Of a stretch of 64,000 nt of DNA, positions 25,974-33,534 are shown piece after piece; position 1 is the stretch's first letter, and each line of letters begins with the position of its first letter. Made by a program: the position numbers and the translations under genes. This stretch comes from JAZDMK01 sp043800975 (lineage in GTDB: Bacteria; Bacteroidota; Bacteroidia; Bacteroidales; JAHJDW01), in contig JAZDMK010000301.1 of NCBI GenBank assembly GCA_043800975.1, positions 1-64,000 on the forward strand. The letters are read 5' to 3'. The notes under the pieces are model-generated. The model made no database searches and was not told the DNA's origin. It saw nothing but the letters and a program-made list of their open reading frames with translations.

Positions 25974-26978
25974 ATGAATATGCTAACTGTTTCTCCATCC
26001 CCACATATCCGCGACAACATGTCGGTGCGGAAAATCATGTGGACAGTTGTCATTGCACTCCTGCCGGCGTTTGCTGTTTCCGTCTGGTATTTTGGAATCA
26101 GTGCTTTGTTAATTGTTTTATTATCTGTCGGAAGTTGTGTGACTTTTGAATTTCTAATTCAGAAATTATTTTTTAAAGAACAGACCCCTTCCTGGACCGA
26201 TGGTTCTGCGGTCATTACAGGATTATTGCTTGCATTTAATGTTCCTTCGAATTTGCCCGTTTGGATGATGATGCTCGGTGCACTGTTTGCAATTGGCATC
26301 GCAAAAATGTCGTATGGCGGTCTGGGCAAAAACCCTTTCAATCCTGCTTTAGCGGCACGTGTATTTCTTTTGATTTCTTTTCCCGTTGAAATGACAAGCT
26401 GGCCTTTGCCTTTGCAGAATCGCATGGTACTTACGGATGCAGTAACAGGACCCACGCCGTTGGGAATGGTCCGCGAAGGAATGACAAACGGACAAACACT
26501 GGGAGAATTAATGGAAAAAGTTCCTTCCCATCTCGATATGCTTCTCGGAAACATGGGCGGATCGCTGGGCGAAGTTTCAGCACTGGCAATAATTATTGGT
26601 GGTTTGTTTTTATTAATACGCAGAATAATTTCGTGGCATATTCCTGTTTCATTTTTGCTAACGGTTTTTATTTTTACTGCAATTCTTCACGAGCAAAATG
26701 CGATGATATATGCAGATCCTATATTCCATATTCTTTCCGGAGGTGTTATGCTGGGTGCGTTTTTCATGGCAACCGACATGGTGACTTCTCCCATGACGAA
26801 AGGAGGGATGCTGCTCTTCGGCTTGGGCTGCGGCTTGCTGACAGTTGTCATCCGCGTGTGGGGGATTTATCCAGAGGGAGTTTCCTTTGCCATATTAATC
26901 ATGAATGCATTGACACCATTGATCAATAAAGGTTTTCGACCCAAGCGTTTTGCACCTGAAAAAACAAAAGAGTCATGA
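25974..26978 (+). CDS. rnfD: Rnf electron transport complex subunit D
   Basis: A 334-residue membrane subunit with about ten helices. It opens with SPSPHIRDNMSVRKIMW, contains YGGLGKNPFNPALAARVF and the covalent-FMN region. At that site the family has D-x-x-(S/T)-G-A-T; here the text is TDAVTGPTPLG, with Thr161 as the expected FMN-linked residue and Pro160 in place of the usual Ala. It moves electrons and ions across the inner membrane. It overlaps rnfE by 4 nt; no rnfG lies between them. Confidence 0.93.
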   Translation: MNMLTVSPSPHIRDNMSVRKIMWTVVIALLPAFAVSVWYFGISALLIVLLSVGSCVTFEFLIQKLFFKEQTPSWTDGSAVITGLLLAFNVPSNLPVWMMMLGALFAIGIAKMSYGGLGKNPFNPALAARVFLLISFPVEMTSWPLPLQNRMVLTDAVTGPTPLGMVREGMTNGQTLGELMEKVPSHLDMLLGNMGGSLGEVSALAIIIGGLFLLIRRIISWHIPVSFLLTVFIFTAILHEQNAMIYADPIFHILSGGVMLGAFFMATDMVTSPMTKGGMLLFGLGCGLLTVVIRVWGIYPEGVSFAILIMNALTPLINKGFRPKRFAPEKTKES

Positions 26979-27571
26979 GTAACATAAAGTTTTTTACCAA
27001 CGGTTTACTCAAAGAGAATCCTGTACTAGTACTCGTGCTGGGTACTTGCCCTACGCTGGCCGTTACGACTGCTGCCATAAACGGAATCGGGATGGGTATT
27101 GCCACCACTTTTGTACTTGTGTTTTCAAATCTTCTGATAGCACTTCTTAAAAATTTAATTCCTGATAACGCACGTATCGCATCGTTTATTTTAATCATCG
27201 CCACATTCGTTACTATCGTTGATTTAACGATGCAAGCCTATTTTCCTGATTTGTATGAAACGCTGGGAATCTTTATTCCGCTGATCGTTGTGAACTGCAT
27301 TATTCTGGGTCGTGCGGAAGCATTTGCTCAAAAAAATAAAGTCGTACCTGCCATACTCGACGGAATCGGAATGGGAATCGGGTTTACATTAGCAATCACG
27401 ATTATGGGTGCTTTCCGCGAGTTACTCGGAAACGGATCTTTCTTTGATATCAAACTTGTGAGTGACAATGCACGCACAATTCTTTTGTTTGCATTACCTC
27501 CGGGTGCCTTTATCACATACGGATACATGATTGCTTTGATGAACCGTTATAAAAACAAACAAAAACTGTAG
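26975..27571 (+). CDS. rnfE: Rnf electron transport complex subunit E
   Basis: A 198-residue membrane subunit with about six helices. Family text: LKENPVLVLVLGTCPTLAV with the Cys that binds the intramembrane iron-sulfur cluster, FIPLIVVNCIILGRAEAFA and GIGFTLAITIMGAFRELLG. It is homologous to NqrD and to RnfA and forms a pseudo-symmetric pair with it. The start overlaps the rnfD stop. Confidence 0.95.
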   Translation: MSNIKFFTNGLLKENPVLVLVLGTCPTLAVTTAAINGIGMGIATTFVLVFSNLLIALLKNLIPDNARIASFILIIATFVTIVDLTMQAYFPDLYETLGIFIPLIVVNCIILGRAEAFAQKNKVVPAILDGIGMGIGFTLAITIMGAFRELLGNGSFFDIKLVSDNARTILLFALPPGAFITYGYMIALMNRYKNKQKL

Positions 27572-27573
27572 CC

Positions 27574-28149
27574 ATGGAATACCTCAATATTATTATCCTT
27601 GCGCTGCTGGTCAACAATGTTGTACTGGCACAGTTTCTTGGAATATGCCCGTTTCTGGGTGTTTCCAACAAGGTTTCCACTTCACTGGGTATGGGAGCTG
27701 CCGTAATTTTTGTAATGGCACTTGCAAATTTTGTAACCTATTTTATTCACTTTTACATTCTCATTCCTTATCACATTGAATTTCTACAAACGCTGTCTTT
27801 CATATTTATCATTGCATTTCTGGTACAGGTTGTTGAAATTATTCTTAAAAAAGCAGTGCCTACACTTTATCAGGCTTTAGGAATTTATCTGCCATTAATA
27901 ACAACAAATTGCGCTGTGCTGGGAATAGCAATACTCGCTATACAAAAGAATTTTTCACTCCTTGAAAGTGTTGTGTATTCAAGCGCAACAGCAGCTGGCT
28001 TTACACTGGCTATGATTTTAATGGCGGGAATTCGTGAGCAAATAGAACTCGCTGGTGTGCCGAAGGGAATGAAAGGTTTTCCGATTTCATTAATTACAGC
28101 AGGCCTGCTTTCATTAGCATTTATGGGCTTTGCTGGAATTGTAAAATAA
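27574..28149 (+). CDS. rnfA: Rnf electron transport complex subunit A
   Basis: A 191-residue membrane subunit with six helices and the family text NNVVLAQFLGICPFLGVSNK, ALGIYLPLITTNCAVLG and GFTLAMILMAGIREQIE. The Cys residues in GICPF and TNCAVLG are the ligands of the cluster shared with RnfE. It lies 2 nt after rnfE and 5 nt before the flavoenzyme gene. Confidence 0.95.
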   Translation: MEYLNIIILALLVNNVVLAQFLGICPFLGVSNKVSTSLGMGAAVIFVMALANFVTYFIHFYILIPYHIEFLQTLSFIFIIAFLVQVVEIILKKAVPTLYQALGIYLPLITTNCAVLGIAILAIQKNFSLLESVVYSSATAAGFTLAMILMAGIREQIELAGVPKGMKGFPISLITAGLLSLAFMGFAGIVK

Positions 28150-28154
28150 AATTT

Positions 28155-29138
28155 ATGATATCATTACAGACAGAATACATGGGGATGAAAATCCCGTCAC
28201 CCCTGATCGCTGGTGGTTCGGGTTTAACAAAAAATATTGATAACATTATTAAACTGGAACAATTTGGTGCGGGTGCTATCATCTTAAAATCACTTTTTGA
28301 AGAGCAAATTCTGAATGATGCTTCTCAGCTTTCAGCCGGGATGTATTCAACAGAAGCTTTTGAATATGTTGATTTTTATAAAAAAGGTAATTCTTTGGAT
28401 GAATACCTGAGTATGGTTTCAGATGCAAAGAAGGCAGTTAAGATTCCCATCATTGCCAGTATCAATTGTGTGAAACATGGCGAATGGTCTGCTTTTGCAA
28501 AACAAATTGAAGAAGCTGGTGCCGATGGAATTGAACTGAATATTTTCTTCCTGCCAACGGATATGGCTGCTGACAGCGGAATGTATGAACAACAATATCT
28601 CGACATCGTAGCATCTGTAAAAAAACATACGAAACTGCCCATTGCAGTAAAAATCGGATCACATTTTACTTCAATGTCTGCATTCATCCGAAAACTTTCC
28701 TGGTCGGGTATTTCCTCGATTGTTTTGTTCAACCGTTTTCTTCCGATGGACATTGATACGGATACAATGGAGGTTATTCCTGCACATTCTTTTTTCTCAT
28801 CACCTTCTGAGATATACAATTCACTGAGATGGATTGCTTTGTTATCAGGTGATACAAAATTAAATTGTACACTTTCATCTTCAACCGGAATTCATTCGGG
28901 CGATGCAGCCGTAAAGATGCTTCTCGCCGGAGCGCAGACGGTGCAGGTTTGCTCTGCTTTGTATAAAGAGGGTTTGCAAAAAATGGAAAGCATCCACAAA
29001 GAACTTTCCGACTGGATGACTGAGCATCATCATGATAAGATCGAAGACTTTCGCGGACATCTGAACCGTGAATTGCTTACTGATCCTACGTTGTATAGCC
29101 GTGTTCAGTATATGAAACAAAATTCACGAATAGAATAA
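28155..29138 (+). CDS. Dihydroorotate dehydrogenase-like flavoenzyme
   Basis: A 327-residue TIM-barrel protein of the dihydroorotate dehydrogenase-like type. It opens QTEYMGMKIPSPLIAGGSGLT, has ADGIELNIFFLP where true class 1 enzymes carry the catalytic Cys, and keeps the phosphate/FMN-binding end SSTGIHSGDAAVKMLLAGA. It lacks a clear catalytic Cys or Ser, so the reaction is unknown and it is probably not PyrD. It begins 5 nt after rnfA, which places an FMN protein in the rnf operon. A link to Rnf or ferredoxin is an inference from position. Confidence 0.8.
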   Translation: MISLQTEYMGMKIPSPLIAGGSGLTKNIDNIIKLEQFGAGAIILKSLFEEQILNDASQLSAGMYSTEAFEYVDFYKKGNSLDEYLSMVSDAKKAVKIPIIASINCVKHGEWSAFAKQIEEAGADGIELNIFFLPTDMAADSGMYEQQYLDIVASVKKHTKLPIAVKIGSHFTSMSAFIRKLSWSGISSIVLFNRFLPMDIDTDTMEVIPAHSFFSSPSEIYNSLRWIALLSGDTKLNCTLSSSTGIHSGDAAVKMLLAGAQTVQVCSALYKEGLQKMESIHKELSDWMTEHHHDKIEDFRGHLNRELLTDPTLYSRVQYMKQNSRIE

Positions 29139-29140
29139 TT

Positions 29141-29202
29141 ACAATACCATCCCTTCGGGATTGTATTTATTCAATTTAGGAATGTTGAAGGGATGGTATT
29201 GT
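29141..29202. terminator. 16-bp perfect inverted repeat between convergent genes
   Basis: ACAATACCATCCCTTC (29141-29156) and its exact complement (29187-29202) flank a 30-nt loop. A smaller ATCCC-TTC-GGGAT hairpin (29149-29161) competes with the long stem. It directly follows the rnf-operon stop codon, and its right arm ends at the first base of the stop codon of the convergent gene. A two-way terminator is likely, although only short T-rich tracts follow. Confidence 0.6.
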
Positions 29203-30068
29203 CATTTCTTCTTGTTTAGCGTCATGGCAAGCGTAAGTTCGTGGCTGCCGTGGCTGAAATGACCAATATCTGAAGTTGTGTAGTCATAAGAATATCCAAT
29301 ACGGAATTTTTCTTTGAAGTCATATCCCGCCATAAACATAATCGCATCCTGATAGCGCCAGCCTGTGCCCAGCCAGAAATGCTTTATAAAAAAAGCACGT
29401 AAACTTACATCAATCTGCCAATTTTTTAATGTAGTTTTAAATAAAAGGTTTGGCTGGATCACTAATTTATAAAGATCTATGTTGTATAAACTGCTCAAAT
29501 AATAATGTCTGGAAGATTTAACAGAGGGAGAGAAAAACTTCGGTTCATTCAGTTGTGATATTCCTGCTCCAGCTTGATATTTATGAGTTTTAAATACAAT
29601 TCCAAAACCCGAATTAAAATTGTAATCGGTTTCTTTTTTTAGATTTTGTAATAAAGGATCATTTGGGTCAATAAAAACAAATTGGGTTCTATCTATCGTA
29701 TACCTTAAAATTCCTGCATACAAACCAAAACTTAGGATGTTATCGTTTTTCAATTTCAGGTGAAAAGAGTAATTAAGATTAATGTGGTGCTTCTTTTCTA
29801 AACCAAGTTCATCATAGAAGTAATTTATTCCGGCTCCACCATGAATAGCATCAATTTTCTGACAATATTGAGCGGCAAGCGTTTTTGGTTCTGCTCCAAA
29901 CCCAACCCATTGATGCCTGCTAGTTACTGCAGCATATTTATCGTAAAATAAACCGGATGCAGCAGGATTGAAAATAGAATACTGGTTCCAGTACATCGTA
30001 TACTGCGGCTCCTGCTGTGCCATACAAAGCGAAGAGGAAAACAGTAAAATGCAAAATAGGTTTTTCAT
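29202..30068 (-). CDS. PorP/SprF family type IX secretion system membrane protein
   Basis: A 288-residue predicted outer-membrane beta-barrel. The signal peptide is about 1-17. The family signature is the early EPQYTMYWNQYSIFNPAASG followed by RHQWVGFGAEPKT. The C-terminal half has repeated strands ending SHELTLAMTLNKKK. Members work with PorK-N ring proteins or attach surface adhesins to T9SS. Several paralogues are usual per genome, so it is not necessarily the core PorP. The gene stands alone on the minus strand between the rnf terminator and apbE. Confidence 0.9.
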   Translation of the reverse strand: MKNLFCILLFSSSLCMAQQEPQYTMYWNQYSIFNPAASGLFYDKYAAVTSRHQWVGFGAEPKTLAAQYCQKIDAIHGGAGINYFYDELGLEKKHHINLNYSFHLKLKNDNILSFGLYAGILRYTIDRTQFVFIDPNDPLLQNLKKETDYNFNSGFGIVFKTHKYQAGAGISQLNEPKFFSPSVKSSRHYYLSSLYNIDLYKLVIQPNLLFKTTLKNWQIDVSLRAFFIKHFWLGTGWRYQDAIMFMAGYDFKEKFRIGYSYDYTTSDIGHFSHGSHELTLAMTLNKKK

Positions 30069-30127
30069 GAGGCTGGTTGTGAAAATGTAAAAATAATAAT
30101 GAAAATTAATTTCTAGCTACTTTTTAG

Positions 30128-30165
30128 TCATTTACTCAATAACCAATAACTTAATAACTCAATAA
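30128..30165. repeat. Short tandem repeat, 7-8 bp units
   Basis: Units ACTCAATA, ACCAATA, ACTTAATA, ACTCAATA follow each other in the gap downstream of apbE. The same unit type occurs at 18833-18868, 19173-19204 and 43085-43117. Confidence 0.6.
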
Positions 30166-31188
30166 CTATTTGCTTCCCGCAATAATTTTCTGAAACTCCT
30201 CCGTTCCTTCCGTCTTCATTTTACCATCCGGTTCTGCAGTAATGAAGAGCGCTTCCAATTGTAATCCTTTTCCTTTATTTTTTAAAAATGTCATCGCTTT
30301 TTCTTTTCCCATCACCATGAATGCCGTGGCCCACGCATCGGCTTGCGCGCAGGTGGGCGCAAGAACAGTGACGCTTAACAAGGAATGACGCACCGGATAC
30401 CCTGTCGAAGGATCAATGGTATGAGAATATTTTATTCCGTTTTCAACGAAAAATTTTCTGTAACTACCCGATGTTGCCAGCGATCTGTTATCAAGTAATA
30501 CTGTGGTTTCCAACTCACGCTCGCTTTCATTTTCAGAAGGACGTTCAATGCCCACTTTCCACAACTGACCGGTTTCTTTTTTTCCTGCAGCGCGAACTTC
30601 GCCGCCAATCTCAATCACAAAATCTGTAATCTTTTTCTGGATGAAATACTCTGCCAGTTTATCGCAGGTGAATCCCTGCACAATTGCATTCATATCGATG
30701 CGAACACCTTTGATTTTTTTTGTCAGAATATTTTTCTGGAAAGTAACATGATTGCTTCCGACCAGATTGAGAAGACTGTCTACCTTAGTACTGTCAGGTC
30801 GTATTCCTTTTTTAAAACCAAAGCCCCAGGCATTCACCAGAGGACCGACAGTAATATCAAATGCTCCGCCCGATAATTCAGTTACTTCTTTCGCAAGAGT
30901 ATATACTTCTGCAAACATAGGCGGTACTTTCATTTCATTTATTCCCGTGTCATTCAGTTTAGAAATAAAAGAATTGGGATTGAAAATTGAAAATGTAGTT
31001 TCAATGGAATTCAATATCGAATCAACGTCTTCATTAATCTTGCTTGTATCGTCTGCCAGGTATGCAATATGATATTTGCCGCCTTGTGTAAAACCATTTA
31101 TTTCATGACGCTTTTTACTGGAATCGTTGCACGAATAAAGCCATAGTGCTGTAGTTGCTATAACAAAAAATTTAGAAAATTCCTTCAT
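30166..31188 (-). CDS. apbE: FAD:protein FMN transferase (ApbE), lipoprotein
   Basis: A 340-residue protein. A lipoprotein signal ends LWLYSC (Cys about residue 20 from the chosen start). The ApbE domain contains NGFTQGGKYHIAY, AFDITVGPLVNAWGFG, VIEIGGEVRAAG, HTIDPSTGYPV and the metal-binding CAQADAWATAFMVMG. ApbE transfers FMN from FAD to Thr in D-x-x-(S/T)-G-A-T motifs of RnfG, RnfD and other proteins on the outer face of the inner membrane. Its place 2 kb from rnf fits that job. The start MKEFSKFF overlaps the radC stop by 17 nt; the longer frame adds a leader that does not look like a signal. Confidence 0.9.
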   Translation of the reverse strand: MKEFSKFFVIATTALWLYSCNDSSKKRHEINGFTQGGKYHIAYLADDTSKINEDVDSILNSIETTFSIFNPNSFISKLNDTGINEMKVPPMFAEVYTLAKEVTELSGGAFDITVGPLVNAWGFGFKKGIRPDSTKVDSLLNLVGSNHVTFQKNILTKKIKGVRIDMNAIVQGFTCDKLAEYFIQKKITDFVIEIGGEVRAAGKKETGQLWKVGIERPSENESERELETTVLLDNRSLATSGSYRKFFVENGIKYSHTIDPSTGYPVRHSLLSVTVLAPTCAQADAWATAFMVMGKEKAMTFLKNKGKGLQLEALFITAEPDGKMKTEGTEEFQKIIAGSK

Positions 31189-31873
31189 CGGTAAAACTGT
31201 AAAATTGGTTTTCATGAATGATGATATGATCAGCAACATTGATATCAAAGAGATTTCCTGCTTCGCGAAGCTTTCGTGTCAGTGAGATATCGGCATCGCT
31301 GGGTCTTAAATTACCGGAAGGATGATTGTGGCAAAGGATAACTGCAGTAGCCAGCGCATCGATAGCGATACGGAAAATAATTCTTGCATCCACTACTGTA
31401 CCTGTTATCCCGCCGCTACTGATGGTTTGATGACTGATGATACGGTTCGATCGATTCAAAAGTAAAATGATAAATTCTTCGTGCCGCAAACCTTCTACAA
31501 GAGGATACAAATAGTCAAATGCATCTTTACTGTTTTTTATAATCGTCTTGTTTGAAACTTCACTTTTCTTGCGGCGGCTACCCAATTCAAGGGCAGCAAC
31601 AATCGTTATAGCTTTGGCTTCGCCGATACCAGAAAAGCGCTGCAGATCTTTTACACTTAGTTTTCCAAGTTCTATTAGATTATTCTCGGATGCTGCAAGA
31701 ATTTGTTTGGCAATATCAACAGCTGTTTCTTTTTTGTTCCCGCTTCCGATTAAAATGGCTAATAATTCTGAATCGCTCAATGCAGCTTTCCCTTTCATGG
31801 TAAGCTTTTCGCGAGGGCGATCTTCTTCTGCCCACGATTTGATTCCTTTTAAATTTTGTTTGTATTCTTTCAC
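31172..31873 (-). CDS. radC: RadC family JAB-domain protein
   Basis: A 233-residue protein. A helix-hairpin-helix-like region (about 60-85, LQRFSGIGEAKAITIVAALE) is followed by the JAB/MPN metalloprotease-like domain with CHNHPSGNLRPSDADISLT, the His-x-His...Ser...Asp metal motif. The cellular role is uncertain despite the historical DNA-repair name. It starts 4 nt after the preceding minus-strand gene and overlaps apbE. Confidence 0.92.
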   Translation of the reverse strand: MKEYKQNLKGIKSWAEEDRPREKLTMKGKAALSDSELLAILIGSGNKKETAVDIAKQILAASENNLIELGKLSVKDLQRFSGIGEAKAITIVAALELGSRRKKSEVSNKTIIKNSKDAFDYLYPLVEGLRHEEFIILLLNRSNRIISHQTISSGGITGTVVDARIIFRIAIDALATAVILCHNHPSGNLRPSDADISLTRKLREAGNLFDINVADHIIIHENQFYSFTDEGIF

Positions 31874-31877
31874 AAAA

Positions 31878-32429
31878 TCATTTTAACGGAGTAAAAATGT
31901 AAACAACCGAAAGTCCTGTTTCAGTATCAAACAAAAGTTCAATTCCTTTCTTTTCCCAGGTATAATCGCCATCGTAACTATTTATTTCTTCAACTGAGGT
32001 TGGTTTTTTATACTTGCGTAGAACCTTTTCTTTTTTATCACCAAAGCGAATCTTTTTTGGGAGGATGTATCGTTTAATGATGTTTTCATCAGCACCATAA
32101 CTGGTAAGGATATAGTAATTCAGGCGATTGTTTTTAAAATAAAGTTTAAAGAAAGGATATTTCGGAAAAGAGTCGCTGTACACAACAACACTGTCGAATC
32201 CAATTTTAAACTGAAGCAATGTGCTTATGTTGTAATTGCCATCAAAGGCGGTTTTTTCTTCTTCATAGTTTTTTATCTGAAAATCGCCGCCAAGTATTGT
32301 GCAGACATCTTGTTGCGACATTCCAATTTTAATTTCGCCGGCTGAATGCCCCGGTTTTATGGGAATGTTTTGCGCAGAAAGGGATGCAGAGAGAAGAATT
32401 GAAATAATCAGTAAAGGAAATAATCTCAT
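31878..32429 (-). CDS. Secreted protein of unknown function
   Basis: A 183-residue protein with a signal peptide (about 1-19, ending LSAQ). The early text SAGEIKIGMSQQDVCTILG resembles the BamE/OmlA-type opening in which a short helix follows GMS/T, but the rest (YNISTLLQFKIGFDSVVVY, YFKNNRLNYYILT) has no recognised family. It is probably periplasmic. It is 4 nt upstream of radC and likely cotranscribed. Confidence 0.55.
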   Translation of the reverse strand: MRLFPLLIISILLSASLSAQNIPIKPGHSAGEIKIGMSQQDVCTILGGDFQIKNYEEEKTAFDGNYNISTLLQFKIGFDSVVVYSDSFPKYPFFKLYFKNNRLNYYILTSYGADENIIKRYILPKKIRFGDKKEKVLRKYKKPTSVEEINSYDGDYTWEKKGIELLFDTETGLSVVYIFTPLK

Positions 32430-32482
32430 TATTGAATGATTTTTAGAATGTAAAGATATTAAGAAAAAAGATGATGATGTTA

Positions 32483-32520
32483 CAAAAAAAATCGTTGATC
32501 AGAAATTTCTGACCAACGAT
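32483..32520 (-). terminator. Rho-independent terminator
   Basis: On the minus strand ATCGTTG and CAACGAT with inner TCAGA and TCTGA arms (32491-32520) form a long stem, followed by eight T (32483-32490). It lies 40 nt after the stop of the T9SS cargo gene at 32561. Confidence 0.8.
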
Positions 32521-32560
32521 GCATTAAATATAGAGCTATGAAAAAACGCGAATTGATTTT

Positions 32561-33283
32561 TTAAACTTTTACCAGAAGCCTCGACATTATAGATACTCCA
32601 GGAATTTCTACCATTAAAATGTAACGACCGGGTTTGAGATTGATAATGTCAATATAGAATGAGTTTTTGCTTTGAATACCTTTTGTAACCATTGCAGGAA
32701 TTCCATTTTCATTGAATATTGTAAAAAGACACTTTTGATTTTCTTTCAAACCATCTACTTTCGCATAAACGAGATCTCTTGAAGGGTTGGGGTATACAGA
32801 AAATGAATAGTCAATTGGATCGTTGCACAAAGGTGCTGTAATAGGACCTGCTGTAACACCGAATTCCTCCAAAGTAATTGGTGTAGGACCAGAGTTAATT
32901 ATAGCCGATATTTTATAATAGGTTGCGGTAGTATTTTTAAATGGTTCAATGTATGAATAAGTATACACTGAAAGTCCGGGATTGAATCCATTTATAGTAA
33001 TTACTTTATCCCAAATTAAATTATCAGAGCTTTTTAAAATTGTATACTCTGTAAAGTTCGGTTCAGAGCGTACTTCCCAAGATATTGTTAATGTACTGTC
33101 TAAATTACAAAGAGTATAAAACTCCGATATAATTATTTCACTACCAGCTAACGAGCTGTAGTTGGGATTTACTTTTAACTGTTCGGGATTTTGCGAATTG
33201 GCCGTATTTGCCAATAAAGAAAAAATTGAGAACACAATTACAATCAGATTGATTTTTGCGGAGATGGTGGGTTTTGTTTTCAT
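32561..33283 (-). CDS. Secreted protein with T9SS sorting domain
   Basis: A 240-residue protein. The signal peptide is about 1-30 (ending ANSQ). Residues about 50-135 are a fibronectin-III-like domain (TISWEVRSEPNFTEYTILKSS is a common Bacteroidota form). The last 75 residues, from YPNPSRDLVYAKV, are a T9SS sorting domain ending SRLLVKV. No catalytic domain is present, so it is a small surface or released protein of unknown role. The following 251 nt up to the MFS gene show no gene. Confidence 0.75.
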   Translation of the reverse strand: MKTKPTISAKINLIVIVFSIFSLLANTANSQNPEQLKVNPNYSSLAGSEIIISEFYTLCNLDSTLTISWEVRSEPNFTEYTILKSSDNLIWDKVITINGFNPGLSVYTYSYIEPFKNTTATYYKISAIINSGPTPITLEEFGVTAGPITAPLCNDPIDYSFSVYPNPSRDLVYAKVDGLKENQKCLFTIFNENGIPAMVTKGIQSKNSFYIDIINLKPGRYILMVEIPGVSIMSRLLVKV

Positions 33284-33534
33284 GATTCAACAGTTTAAAT
33301 TTGTTATGTAAAGGTGGTCTCATTTCGACGAAAATAAAATCAGTAAAAATTACATTTATTAAGAAAATATTTGCTTATGGAGTCTGTATTACCCGTATAA
33401 ATACTGACATCTGTGTATCAATACAGAAATAGTTTGTTCAAAGTGTTGTTAATTCTGATAAAAGATGAGATTCGGATTTGTTAAAATTTCCGATATTCGC
33501 AGAAATAATCCATTTGTTTATAAAAAACTGTTCA

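Noticed and set aside
28155..29138. Annotation as pyrD
   Set aside because: The position of the catalytic Cys/Ser is replaced (IFFLP) and the context is rnf, so a true dihydroorotate dehydrogenase is not supported.
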